A stretch of 64,000 bases of DNA, taken from assembly GCA_027489375.1 (NCBI GenBank), contig JAIXZW010000012.1, positions 434,001 through 498,000 on the forward strand, in the 5' to 3' direction. Origin of the DNA: Paracoccaceae bacterium (GTDB lineage: Bacteria; Pseudomonadota; Alphaproteobacteria; Rhodobacterales; Rhodobacteraceae). Position 1 is the first letter of the stretch. Each line of letters starts with the position of its first letter. Below the pieces are notes generated by a model, which was given only the letters and a program-made list of their open reading frames with translations, ran no database searches and had not been told where the DNA came from. Position numbers and translations under genes: made by a program. This document shows positions 26,712-34,944 of this stretch, piece by piece.

Positions 26712-27185
26712 TCAATCGTCGCGGTGGACCTTTTCGCGGCGCTCGTGCTTTTCCTGCGCTTCCAGCGTCATGGTGGCGATGGGGCGGGCGTCGAGACGTT
26801 TCAGGCTGATCGGTTCGCCCGTCATCTCGCAATAGCCGTATTCGCCGTTCTCGATGCGGCGCAGGGCCGAGTCGATCTTCGACACCAGTTTGCGCTGCCG
26901 GTCGCGGGTGCGCAGTTCGAGCGCGCGATCCGTTTCCTCGGAGGCGCGGTCGGCGATGTCGGGGACGTTGCGGGCCGAATCCTGCAAGTTGTCGATGGTT
27001 TCGGCGCTTTGTTCGATGAGTTCGTTTTTCCAGTTGATCAGCTTGCGGCGGAAATATTCAAGCTGGCGTTCGTTCATGAACGGCTCGTCCTCGGCAGGAC
27101 GATAGTCATCTGGCAGGAACACCTCGGGCTTCATAGCTGCTCTCTCCATAATCTCGGGAACCGCCGACAGATCACTTTCTGGCAT
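26712..27185 (-). CDS. dksA: RNA polymerase-binding transcription factor DksA, single-cysteine type
   Basis: DksA/TraR protein that binds the RNA polymerase secondary channel and works with ppGpp. The coiled-coil tip region reads PDIADRASEETDRALELRTRDRQRKL, with the Asp-x-x-Asp-x-A tip. The C-terminal zinc finger is degenerate: YGYCEMTGEPISLKRLDARP keeps only the first Cys. This is as reported for the functional DksA of Rhodobacter sphaeroides. The ATG at 27185 has a strong GGAGGAG site and gives 157 residues. An internal ATG at 27134 (MKPEVFLPDDYRP, 140 residues) fits the more usual family N-terminus, so the start is open. Confidence 0.92.
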   Translation of the reverse strand: MPESDLSAVPEIMERAAMKPEVFLPDDYRPAEDEPFMNERQLEYFRRKLINWKNELIEQSAETIDNLQDSARNVPDIADRASEETDRALELRTRDRQRKLVSKIDSALRRIENGEYGYCEMTGEPISLKRLDARPIATMTLEAQEKHERREKVHRDD

Positions 27186-27297
27186 GGCGCTCCTCCGTTT
27201 GGGGCTGCGTCTAGCCGATTGGCGGGACGTTGTCACTAGCGGTTGCGACGAAAACACCCGAGGTCTAGGGTCGATCCATGCCAGACGGGACCAAATG

Positions 27298-28131
27298 ATG
27301 AAATTCGCCTCCACCGACCGCTACATCGCGACCGAAGAGCTGACGGTGGCGGTCAATGCCGCCGTGACGCTGGAACGGCCGCTGCTGGTGAAGGGGGAAC
27401 CGGGGACGGGAAAGACCGAACTGGCGCGGCAGGTGGCGGCGTCCTTGGGGATGCCGCTGATCGAATGGCATGTGAAATCCACCACGCGGGCGCAGCAGGG
27501 GCTTTACGAATACGATGCGGTCAGCCGCCTGCGCGACAGCCAGTTGGGCGAGGCGCGGGTGCATGAGGTGCAGAACTACATCAAGCGCGGCAAGCTGTGG
27601 CAGGCTTTCGACGCGCCCGAAAAGGTGGTCTTGCTGATCGACGAGGTGGACAAGGCCGATATCGAATTCCCCAACGACCTGTTGCAGGAATTGGACCGCA
27701 TGGAATTCCACGTCTATGAAACCGGCGAGACGGTGCGGGCGCGGCACAGGCCCGTGGTCATCATCACCTCGAACAACGAGAAAGACCTGCCCGATGCCTT
27801 CCTGCGGCGGTGCTTTTTCCACTTCATCCGCTTCCCCGACCCCGCCACGCTGGAAGCCATCGTCCGCGTGCATTTCCCCGCGATCAAGGAGACGCTTCTG
27901 CACACCGCGCTGACGCAGTTCTACGAAATCCGCGAGGTGCCGGGGTTGAAGAAGAAGCCCTCCACCTCCGAGGTGCTGGATTGGCTCAAGCTTCTTCTGG
28001 CCGAGGATCTGGGGGCCGAGGATCTGAAGCGGGATGCCAAATCCATCCTGCCCAAGCTGCATGGCGCGCTTCTGAAGACCGAGCAGGATATCCACCTGTT
28101 CGAGCGTCTGGCCTTTGCCGCACGGCGTTGA
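27298..28131 (+). CDS. MoxR-family AAA+ ATPase
   Basis: A 277-residue AAA+ ATPase. Walker A is GEPGTGKTE, Walker B LLIDEVDKAD and sensor 1 VIITSNNEKDLPDAFLRRC. This is the CoxD/MoxR type, which acts with a vWA protein as a chaperone pair to mature metalloenzymes or complexes. The partner vWA gene lies 2.1 kb downstream on the same strand, separated by a lipoprotein and a small membrane protein. The start MKFAST is placed seven bases after GGGA; the ATG one codon earlier is also possible. Confidence 0.9.
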   Translation: MKFASTDRYIATEELTVAVNAAVTLERPLLVKGEPGTGKTELARQVAASLGMPLIEWHVKSTTRAQQGLYEYDAVSRLRDSQLGEARVHEVQNYIKRGKLWQAFDAPEKVVLLIDEVDKADIEFPNDLLQELDRMEFHVYETGETVRARHRPVVIITSNNEKDLPDAFLRRCFFHFIRFPDPATLEAIVRVHFPAIKETLLHTALTQFYEIREVPGLKKKPSTSEVLDWLKLLLAEDLGAEDLKRDAKSILPKLHGALLKTEQDIHLFERLAFAARR

Positions 28132-28599
28132 GCGATTCGCATTATTTTGCCGTGGTTTGGCCACGGTTCTGACACAATGTGGTAACGCGACGCCCGATTA
28201 TCGCAATATTCGGAAACAATCCGTGAGAACGGGACGCCAGATGTCGCGGATTTCGGATCATCCTCGCCCAGTGGTTGATCTGCATGCTGACATGAAGATT
28301 CCCGCAGATTGACACCGATGCGCCCCAGTGCGGTCATGGGAGCGGGGTTATCTCAACCCGTGGTTCCAGTGCCGAAGGTTTGTCCGTGGTGTTCCTGTCT
28401 GTCGCTCTCCCCATACCGGAAGGGTCGCGCTTTGCGCGGCGGGGGCGGATTGTTCGGGACGGGCTGCACGGGCGGGCGGCGGAACCATCCGGTCCGATGA
28501 TGCGGGGGCGTCATGCGGGCAGGACGGACGGTGCCATGCGCATCGGGTGCGGCCGGATTGTCCGGCCGTCTTGTCAGTACCAGGAACGAGCTGCCATTC
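28132..28599. other. 468-bp gap without a recognised gene
   Basis: No reading frame here has convincing coding character. Immediately after the moxR stop is a 6-bp hairpin (28150-28166, arm CCGTGG, loop TTTGG) followed by TTCT, a weak terminator candidate. The stretch 28135-28310 is AT-richer than its surroundings and likely holds the promoter of the DUF2927 lipoprotein gene. The rest (28320-28590) looks like non-coding GC-rich leader. Confidence 0.5.
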
Positions 28600-30003
28600 A
28601 TGCTTATCGCACCGCAATTGCGCACACTGCGCCGGACCCTGCCCTTTCTTGCGCTGATGCTGGGGGGATGCACCACGCTTCCCTTGGCGGACGTGTCGAT
28701 GAACCGCGGCGTCGAAGCCTCGGGGATGTCGGGCGGGTCGGGAATCGCCGGATTTGCCGGTCGGGCCGGTAGCGCGCCGCGCCAGTCCAACGCGGAAATC
28801 GCCAAGGATATCCTCGATCTGCAATTCGCGATGGAAAGCGGGCGCCCCCTGCCGGCGCTGAGCCGTTTCGAAGGGCCGATCACCATCGCGCTGACGGGGA
28901 ACGTGCCCCCGACCGCGGCGGGCGATCTGGCCCGCGTGATCAAACGGTTCCGCAACGAGGCGGGGCTGGATGTCCGGCCCGCACAGGCGGGTGAACGGGC
29001 GAATATCACGATGGAATTCCGCCCGCGTGCCATGCTGGGCCGCGTGGTTGCCAATGCGGCCTGTTTCGTGGTGCCCCGCGTGAGTTCCTTTGAGGAATAC
29101 CGCGCCAACAGGTCCGCGCCGGAAACCGACTGGACCACCGTGCGCGAGCGCGAGCATGTGGCGATCTTTGCGCCGTCGGACACCACCCCGCAGGAAGTGC
29201 GCGACTGCCTGCACGAAGAGGTGGCGCAGGCGATGGGGCCGCTGAACGACCTCTACCGGCTGTCGGATTCGGTGTTCAACGACGACAACTTCCATACGGT
29301 TCTGACCGGCTTCGACATGCTGGTGCTGCGGGTCCACAACGACCCCGCCCTGCGGGTCGGAATGACGAAGGCCGAGGTCGCCGCGCGGCTTCCGGCGATT
29401 TTGCGGCGGCTGCATCCGGCGGGCGAAGGGCGGCGCGGGACCGAGGATACCAGCCCCACGCCACGGGCATGGGAAGCGGCGGTGGAGCGGGCGCTCGGGG
29501 CTCGCGGGTCGCAGGCGGCGCGGGCCGAGGCGGCGGCGGCGATGATGCGGATCGCACGGGCGCAGGGGTGGCAGGACGGGCGCATGGCCTTTAGCCTCTT
29601 CGCCTATGGACGGTCGCAGGTGCGCAGCGATTTTCCGGCGGCGCTGGCCGCGTTCCGGCAGGCGGGCGAGATCTATCGCGGCCTTCCCGGGGGCGAGGTT
29701 CAGGCCGCGCATGTGGACATGCAGCTTGCCGCCTTTGCCATCGGTCAGGGGCATCCCGAAGAGGCGCTGGCGCTGACGGAGCGGGCGCTGCCCGTGGTGA
29801 TTTCGGCCGAGAACGCCTCGCTTCTGGCGACGCTGCATCTGATCCGTGCACAGGCCTTCGAGCGGCTTGGCATGAAGGCGCAGGCGAAGGCGGCGCGTCT
29901 CGACAGTCTGCCTTGGGCGAGATATGGCTTCGGCTCGGACGCGCAGGTCCGTGCCCGCATGGACGAGATCGCGGGTCTGGCGGCGCGGGCGGGCAAAGGC
30001 TGA
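28600..30003 (+). CDS. DUF2927 domain-containing lipoprotein
   Basis: A 467-residue predicted lipoprotein. The signal peptide ends in lipobox LMLGGC (Cys about residue 25), so it is anchored in the envelope. The DUF2927 domain (about 70-290) includes ERANITMEFRPRAMLGRV, ACFVVPRVSSFEEYR and RDCLHEEVAQAMGPLNDLYRL, whose HEE could be metal-binding. The C-terminal third is helical and Ala-rich, with TPR-like repeats (YGRSQVRSDFPAALAAFRQAGEIY...). The ATG at 28600 puts the lipobox at normal distance. Located between moxR and its vWA partner. Confidence 0.82.
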   Translation: MLIAPQLRTLRRTLPFLALMLGGCTTLPLADVSMNRGVEASGMSGGSGIAGFAGRAGSAPRQSNAEIAKDILDLQFAMESGRPLPALSRFEGPITIALTGNVPPTAAGDLARVIKRFRNEAGLDVRPAQAGERANITMEFRPRAMLGRVVANAACFVVPRVSSFEEYRANRSAPETDWTTVREREHVAIFAPSDTTPQEVRDCLHEEVAQAMGPLNDLYRLSDSVFNDDNFHTVLTGFDMLVLRVHNDPALRVGMTKAEVAARLPAILRRLHPAGEGRRGTEDTSPTPRAWEAAVERALGARGSQAARAEAAAAMMRIARAQGWQDGRMAFSLFAYGRSQVRSDFPAALAAFRQAGEIYRGLPGGEVQAAHVDMQLAAFAIGQGHPEEALALTERALPVVISAENASLLATLHLIRAQAFERLGMKAQAKAARLDSLPWARYGFGSDAQVRARMDEIAGLAARAGKG

Positions 30004-30055
30004 ACGGGGACGGGGACGAAACGCGCCCTGCCCCGCAAAACGGGGGCAAGGCCAT

Positions 30056-30220
30056 ATGATCGTCATTGCGGGGCTAGTGATCGGGGCGGCCTTGGGCGCG
30101 CGCATCGCGTTGAAGAGCGGCGGGCGACGGCTTGACGCGTTGCAATATGCTGCGGGCTACGGCATCCTTTTCGCACTTGTCGGGTTGTTCCTTACGATTG
30201 CCATAGACCGCATGGTGTAA
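30056..30220 (+). CDS. Small membrane protein, 54 aa
   Basis: A 54-residue protein with two hydrophobic segments (IVIAGLVIGAALGARIAL and YGILFALVGLFLTIAIDRMV) joined by a short basic loop (KSGGRRLDAL). Homologous small proteins exist next to MoxR/vWA genes in Rhodobacteraceae under varied labels. Function unknown. It starts 53 bp after the DUF2927 stop and ends 12 bp before the vWA gene, so it belongs to the run. Confidence 0.7.
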   Translation: MIVIAGLVIGAALGARIALKSGGRRLDALQYAAGYGILFALVGLFLTIAIDRMV

Positions 30221-30232
30221 CGGGGGACGCGG

Positions 30233-31414
30233 ATGTTCCTGCCCTTTTTCGAACGGCTCAGGGCAGAGGGCGTCCCCGTCTCGATCCGCGAATACCTGAG
30301 CTTTGTGGAAGGCGTGGCGGCGGGTCTTGCGACCTATGACCTGACGGGGTTTTACCACCTTGCCCGCGTGGCGATGGTCAAGGACGAGCGGCATCTGGAC
30401 CGCTTCGACCGCGCCTTTGCGGCAAGCTTCAACGGATTGGACGAGCTGGACGACGTGGCGGTGCTGGAAGCGCTGGATCTGCCGCGCGACTGGCTCGAGA
30501 AGCTGGCGGAAAAGACCCTGACACCGGAAGAGCGGGCCGAGGTTGCGGCCACGGGCGGCTTTGCCGCGCTGATGGAGCGGTTGCGCCAAAGGCTGGCCGA
30601 GCAGCGGGCGCGGCATCAGGGCGGGTCGAAATGGGTGGGAACGGCGGGGACATCGCCCTTCGGCGCCTATGGCTACAACCCCGAAGGCGTGCGGATCGGG
30701 CAGGATCAGGGGCGGCACGGGCGGGCCGTGAAGGTCTGGGACAGGCGCGAATTCCGCGATCTGGACGACAAGGTGGAGCTTGGCACGCGGGGCATCAAGC
30801 TTGCGCTGCGCCGGTTGCGCCGCTGGGCGCGGGACGGGGCAGAACAGGAACTGGACCTCGACGGGACGATCCGCGCCACGGCGGAGCATGGCTGGCTGGA
30901 TGTGCAGACGCGGCCCGAGCGGCGCAATGCGGTGAAGGTTCTGCTGTTCCTAGACATCGGCGGGTCGATGGACGCGCATGTGAAGGTGATGGAGGAATTG
31001 TTCAGCGCGGCGAAGTCGGAATTCCGCACGCTGCAAAGCTGGTATTTCCACAATTGCCTTTACGAAGGCGTCTGGCAGAACAACGCCCGCCGCTGGAACG
31101 AACAGACCCCCACATGGGACATCCTGCGCAGCCACGGGCCGGACTGGACCTGCATCTTCGTCGGCGACGCGGCGATGAGCCCTTATGAGGTGCTCCACCC
31201 CGGAGGCGCGAACGAGCATTGGAACAAGGAAGCGGGCAAGGTCTGGCTGGAGCGGGCCTGCGCGCAATGGCCGAAGCACCTGTGGATCAACCCCACGCCG
31301 GAAGCGCATTGGCAATATACGCAAAGCACGCGCCTGATCGGGGATATCTTTGCCGGACGGATGGTGCCGATGACGCTTGAGGGGCTGACGCGGGGAATGG
31401 CGGTGCTGAAATGA
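30233..31414 (+). CDS. vWA domain-containing CoxE-like protein
   Basis: A 393-residue protein with an N-terminal helical CoxE-like region and a C-terminal von Willebrand A domain (about residues 225-390). The MIDAS motif reads LLFLDIGGSMDAH: D-x-G-G-S in place of the classical D-x-S-x-S, a substitution seen in this subgroup. It is the expected partner of the MoxR ATPase at 27298. The target enzyme of the pair is not evident here. The stop overlaps the next gene by ATGA. Confidence 0.88.
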   Translation: MFLPFFERLRAEGVPVSIREYLSFVEGVAAGLATYDLTGFYHLARVAMVKDERHLDRFDRAFAASFNGLDELDDVAVLEALDLPRDWLEKLAEKTLTPEERAEVAATGGFAALMERLRQRLAEQRARHQGGSKWVGTAGTSPFGAYGYNPEGVRIGQDQGRHGRAVKVWDRREFRDLDDKVELGTRGIKLALRRLRRWARDGAEQELDLDGTIRATAEHGWLDVQTRPERRNAVKVLLFLDIGGSMDAHVKVMEELFSAAKSEFRTLQSWYFHNCLYEGVWQNNARRWNEQTPTWDILRSHGPDWTCIFVGDAAMSPYEVLHPGGANEHWNKEAGKVWLERACAQWPKHLWINPTPEAHWQYTQSTRLIGDIFAGRMVPMTLEGLTRGMAVLK

Positions 31415-31746
31415 TCGGGCGGTTGTGGCGGCGGCATCCGGTGATGCTGCCGGTCTTTGCGCTGGCGCTGCTGGCGGCGCTGTTCTTCGGCGGGCGGGCG
31501 CTGACCTTCGCCGTGACGCTGGCGTGGCGGGCCGAGCAACCCGTCGCGGGCTGGATGACGCCGCGCTACATCCTGCGGACCTATGGCCTTTCGCGCGAGG
31601 CGGTGGGGGCGATCCTCGACGTCGATGACCAGTCCGAGGCGCGGATGCCGGTCGATGCGCTGGCGCGGGCGCTGGGGCGGCCCCTTGCCGATGTGCTGGC
31701 CGAGTTGCAGGCCGCAATCGACGCGCAGGGGGTGGCGGGCGAATGA
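31411..31746 (+). CDS. Hypothetical membrane-anchored protein, 111 aa
   Basis: Not recognised. It has one N-terminal transmembrane segment (about residues 11-35, VMLPVFALALLAALFFGG). A soluble part follows with WMTPRYILRTYGLSREAVGAIL and helix-rich ARALGRPLADVLAELQAAI. This suggests a small DNA- or protein-binding-like helical module facing one side of the membrane. It overlaps both neighbours by ATGA (vWA upstream, DedA downstream), so it is part of a tightly coupled operon. Confidence 0.7.
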   Translation: MIGRLWRRHPVMLPVFALALLAALFFGGRALTFAVTLAWRAEQPVAGWMTPRYILRTYGLSREAVGAILDVDDQSEARMPVDALARALGRPLADVLAELQAAIDAQGVAGE

Positions 31747-32342
31747 CCGAGACGCTGCTTGCCCTTGTGCCCGAATGGGGGGCGTGGCTGGTCTTTGTCG
31801 GCAATTTCCTTGCCTGTCTGGCGGTGCCGATTCCCGCCTCGCTGATCATGCTGGCGGGGGGGGCTTTTGCCTCGGCGGGCGACCTGCCGCTGGGCTTGGT
31901 CTGGGCGGCGGGGCTGGCGGGGGCGGTGCTGGGCGATCAGGGCGGGTATCTTCTGGGCCGTGTCGCGGGCGGGCCGATCCTGCGCTGGATGGAAAAGCGG
32001 CGCAAGAGCGGGCGGCTCATGCGGCGGGCGGTGGCGTGGTTGCAGGAGCGCGAGCGTCCGGCGGTGTTCTATTCGCGCTGGCTGGTGTCGGCGCTGGGGC
32101 CATACATCAACCTTGCCGCAGGGGCGGCGCGGCTGCCTTGGGCGGGTTTCGCGGTGGCATCGGCCAGCGGCGAGGCGCTTTGGGTGACGATCTACCTTGG
32201 CCTTGGTTATCTGTTTTCGGGCGATGTGCAGGCGTTGGGATCGACGCTCGGCAACCTTGGGATGGCGGTGGCGGCAGGGGTGGTGGCGCTGGTGCTGGGG
32301 CGGGTGCTGTGGAAGACCGCGCGGGAGAGCGGGACGGAATGA
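31743..32342 (+). CDS. DedA family membrane protein
   Basis: A 199-residue DedA/VTT inner-membrane protein. The conserved re-entrant region reads NFLACLAVPIPASLIMLAGGAFA, and VLGDQGGYLLGRVAGG and FYSRWLVSALGPYINLAAGAARLPW carry the essential Gly/Arg positions. DedA proteins act as lipid (polyprenyl phosphate or phospholipid) flippases and support envelope homeostasis. It overlaps the upstream gene by four bases. Confidence 0.9.
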   Translation: MTETLLALVPEWGAWLVFVGNFLACLAVPIPASLIMLAGGAFASAGDLPLGLVWAAGLAGAVLGDQGGYLLGRVAGGPILRWMEKRRKSGRLMRRAVAWLQERERPAVFYSRWLVSALGPYINLAAGAARLPWAGFAVASASGEALWVTIYLGLGYLFSGDVQALGSTLGNLGMAVAAGVVALVLGRVLWKTARESGTE

Positions 32343-32415
32343 GCGGTGCGGTGAAATTTGCGCGAGGTGCGGGCGCGGCCTTTCCTTGCGCCCGATGGCT
32401 GACCATATCCCTGCC

Positions 32416-33102
32416 ATGACAAAGTTCCTGCCCCTGATCCTTGCGCTGGCCTATGCCTTCCTGATGTACCGCTTTTCGGTCTGGCGGACGCATAAGACGC
32501 TGGACGCCAAGTCGCAGCCGCTAACGGATCCGTCGATCCTGCGGCTGACCGAGGGCATGGCGAAGGCACTGGAGTTGCCGACGATCAAGGTGAACGTGTT
32601 CGAGGTGGAGCCGGTGAACGGCCTTGCGGCACCTGACGGGCGCATCTTCCTGACGCGGGGGCTTTTGAACCGCAAGGCGCGGGGCGAGATCACGGCGGAA
32701 GAGATCGCGGCGGTGATCGCGCATGAGCTGGGCCATGTCGCCTTGGGCCATGCGCGGCGGCGGATGATTGATTTCACCGGGCAGAATGCGGTGTTCTTCA
32801 TGCTGACCGCGCTGCTCAGCCGGTTCATTCCGGTGCTTGGCGTCTGGATCGCCAATGTCATCACGGGGGCGCTGGCGGCCAAGCTGTCGCGGCGGGACGA
32901 GTTCGAGGCGGATGCCTATGCCTCGGCCCTGCTGATCAAGACGGGGATCGGGACGGGGCCGCAGGTGTCGCTGTTCCACAAGCTCGACCGGATGACGGGC
33001 AACCCTGCCGAGGGGATGCCCGCGTGGCTGCTGTCGCATCCGAAATCGGCCGAGCGGATCGCGGCCATCGAAGCCAATGCGCGGCGCTGGGTCGGGGCCT
33101 AG
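32416..33102 (+). CDS. M48 family metallopeptidase
   Basis: A 228-residue zinc peptidase with an N-terminal hydrophobic anchor (about residues 3-17, KFLPLILALAYAFLM). The zinc motif HELGHVALGH lies near residue 101, with a third ligand Glu in RRDEFEADAYAS. It has a further hydrophobic stretch (AVFFMLTALLSRFIPVLG) and the conserved end LLSHPKSAERI. The ATG at 32416 fits the anchor; an ATG seven codons earlier is possible. Its TAG stop overlaps the TAG of the convergent PIN gene in a CTAG palindrome. Confidence 0.88.
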   Translation: MTKFLPLILALAYAFLMYRFSVWRTHKTLDAKSQPLTDPSILRLTEGMAKALELPTIKVNVFEVEPVNGLAAPDGRIFLTRGLLNRKARGEITAEEIAAVIAHELGHVALGHARRRMIDFTGQNAVFFMLTALLSRFIPVLGVWIANVITGALAAKLSRRDEFEADAYASALLIKTGIGTGPQVSLFHKLDRMTGNPAEGMPAWLLSHPKSAERIAAIEANARRWVGA

Positions 33103-33641
33103 GCGGTCACGGCCTTGGCCAGACGCGGCAGTTGCGCGCGTTTCAGCAAGGCTTTGAGCGAGACTTCGGTCCCCGCCATACGCTCGGCGGTCGCGTGGAC
33201 GCGTGCGATGACCGCGCCCATCTCGGCGGGGTGATGCGACCACAGCTCCCACAGGAAGCCGTCCGGGTCGCGGCGGGCGATGCCTTCCTCGGCCAGCAGG
33301 TGGCGGGGGAAATCCTTGGCGTTGAAGGTGACGATGGCATCGGCCCCCGCATGGATCGCCACGGCAAGGACATGGATGTCATTGGCATCGGGCAGGATCA
33401 GGCGGGCTTCGATCGCGGGCACGGGCTGCACCGTGCAGGCGGGGAAAGCGCCCCGCATCAGCGCGATGTCGGCGCGTGCGGCGGCCTCGTGCGCGGGGCC
33501 GAGCTTGACGGTGGCACGCGCCCATTCCTCGAGGATGCGGTCGGACCAGCGGGCTTCGAACAGCCCCCGCGCGGCGGCACCCAGAAGCAGGTCGCGCAGC
33601 ACGGGGGGGTAAAGGACGCAGGCGTCGAGGACGGCGCGCAA
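33099..33641 (-). CDS. PIN domain-containing protein (TTG start)
   Basis: A 180-residue predicted ribonuclease of the PIN fold. The first acidic residue is in RAVLDACVLYPPVLRD, further Asp are in LILPDANDIHVLAVA, and the catalytic tail is AIVTFNAKDFP. There is no ATG in a suitable place: TTG at 33641 gives the family N-terminus MRAVLDACVLYP and lies four bases after the methyltransferase stop, so translation is probably coupled. No antitoxin gene is adjacent, so it is not an obvious VapC pair. Confidence 0.78.
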   Translation of the reverse strand: MRAVLDACVLYPPVLRDLLLGAAARGLFEARWSDRILEEWARATVKLGPAHEAAARADIALMRGAFPACTVQPVPAIEARLILPDANDIHVLAVAIHAGADAIVTFNAKDFPRHLLAEEGIARRDPDGFLWELWSHHPAEMGAVIARVHATAERMAGTEVSLKALLKRAQLPRLAKAVTA

Positions 33642-33645
33642 GGGG

Positions 33646-34902
33646 TCAGTCCAGCCGGAAGGCAAGCGCCTTGAGGTAGCCCGATTCCGCCAGTTGCGGC
33701 AGCATCGGATGATCTGCTCCCGCAAAGCCGGTGTAAAGCAGTTGCCCCCGCCGCCCGCCCCGCCCGATCCCGCGGGCCGAGGCGTTGCGGAACGCGTGCA
33801 GGTCGGCAGCGTGCGAGCAGGAGCAGAGCACGATATACCCCCCCGGCGCCACCAAGGGCGCGGCAAGGCGGGCGATGCGTTCATAGGCGCGCAGCCCCGC
33901 CTCAAGCGCGGGTTTGGCGGGCGCGAATGCGGGCGGGTCGCAGATCACCACGTCGAATTTCGCGCCTTCGGCCCCCAGCTTTTCCAGCACGTCGAAGGCA
34001 TCGCCCTGACGGGTCGCAAAGCGGTCGGCCACGCCCGAGGCTTCGGCCCCCTGCCCTGCCAGCGCCAGCGCCGCGGCAGAGGCGTCAACCGCCAAGGCTT
34101 CGGTCGCACCTGCGGCAAGCGCGGCAAGGGCGAAGCCGCCGACATGGGTGAAGACGTCGAGCACAGATTTGCCCCGCGCAAGGCGGGCGGCAAAGGCATG
34201 GTTCGGACGCTGGTCGTAGAACAGCCCCGTCTTCTGCCCCCCCGTCACATCGGCCATATAGGTGGCCCCGTTCATCGGCACGGGGATCGGGCCGGAAACG
34301 GAACCGGAGAGGATCACGTTTTCCTCGGCCATCCCCTCAAGCCCGCGCGAGCGGCCCGTGCCGTTCTTGACCACCGTTGCAACGCCGGTCACGGCTTGCA
34401 GGGCTGCGGTCAGGGCGGGCAGATGCGCCTCGGCCCATGCGGCATTGGGCTGGATCACGGCGGTGTCGCCGAAACGGTCGATCACGATGCCGGGCAGCGC
34501 GTCCGCCTCGGCATGGACCAGACGGTAGAAGGGCGCGTCGTAAAGCGTCTCGCGCAGGGCGAGTGCGCGGGTCAGGCGGGCCTCGAACCACGCCTGGTCG
34601 ATCACCGCGTCGATATCGCGGTCGAGCATGCGGGCGATGATCTTGGATTTCGTGTTGACCGTGACAAGGCCAAGCGGGCGGCGGTCGGCATCTTCAAGCA
34701 CCGCCAGCGCACCGGGGGCGAGTTTCTGCGTGCGGCGGTCTGTCACCAGCTCGTCGGCATAGACCCAAGGGAAGCCGTGGCGGATGGCCCGCGCCTCGGA
34801 CTTGGGCCGCAGGCGGACGGTGGGATGGGCATAAGCCGGACCCGTGGGGGTGCCGGCTTCGTCAAACTCGGGGTCGCTGTGGGACGGGGAAGGAGTGTTC
34901 AT
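33646..34902 (-). CDS. Class I SAM-dependent rRNA (cytosine-C5) methyltransferase, RlmI-like
   Basis: A 418-residue protein. An N-terminal PUA domain (about 28-100, RLRPKSEARAIRHGFPWVYADEL) is followed by an RlmI-type linker and the Rossmann methyltransferase domain, with VLDVFTHVGGFALAALAAGA (SAM loop), DVVICDPPAFAPAK and IVLCSCSHAAD carrying the catalytic Cys pair. E. coli RlmI methylates C1962 of 23S rRNA; the exact site here is inferred. The ATG at 34902 follows GGGGA. The PIN gene is coupled downstream. Confidence 0.88.
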   Translation of the reverse strand: MNTPSPSHSDPEFDEAGTPTGPAYAHPTVRLRPKSEARAIRHGFPWVYADELVTDRRTQKLAPGALAVLEDADRRPLGLVTVNTKSKIIARMLDRDIDAVIDQAWFEARLTRALALRETLYDAPFYRLVHAEADALPGIVIDRFGDTAVIQPNAAWAEAHLPALTAALQAVTGVATVVKNGTGRSRGLEGMAEENVILSGSVSGPIPVPMNGATYMADVTGGQKTGLFYDQRPNHAFAARLARGKSVLDVFTHVGGFALAALAAGATEALAVDASAAALALAGQGAEASGVADRFATRQGDAFDVLEKLGAEGAKFDVVICDPPAFAPAKPALEAGLRAYERIARLAAPLVAPGGYIVLCSCSHAADLHAFRNASARGIGRGGRRGQLLYTGFAGADHPMLPQLAESGYLKALAFRLD

Positions 34903-34944
34903 TCCCCGTCCATAGCGCAAAGCGGCGCCAAAGGGAAACGCCTG

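Noticed and set aside
28380-28772. A 130-codon plus-strand frame in the gap before the DUF2927 gene
   Set aside because: It runs out of frame through the lipoprotein start; its sequence is Arg/Gly-rich without motifs, and the lipobox frame fits much better.
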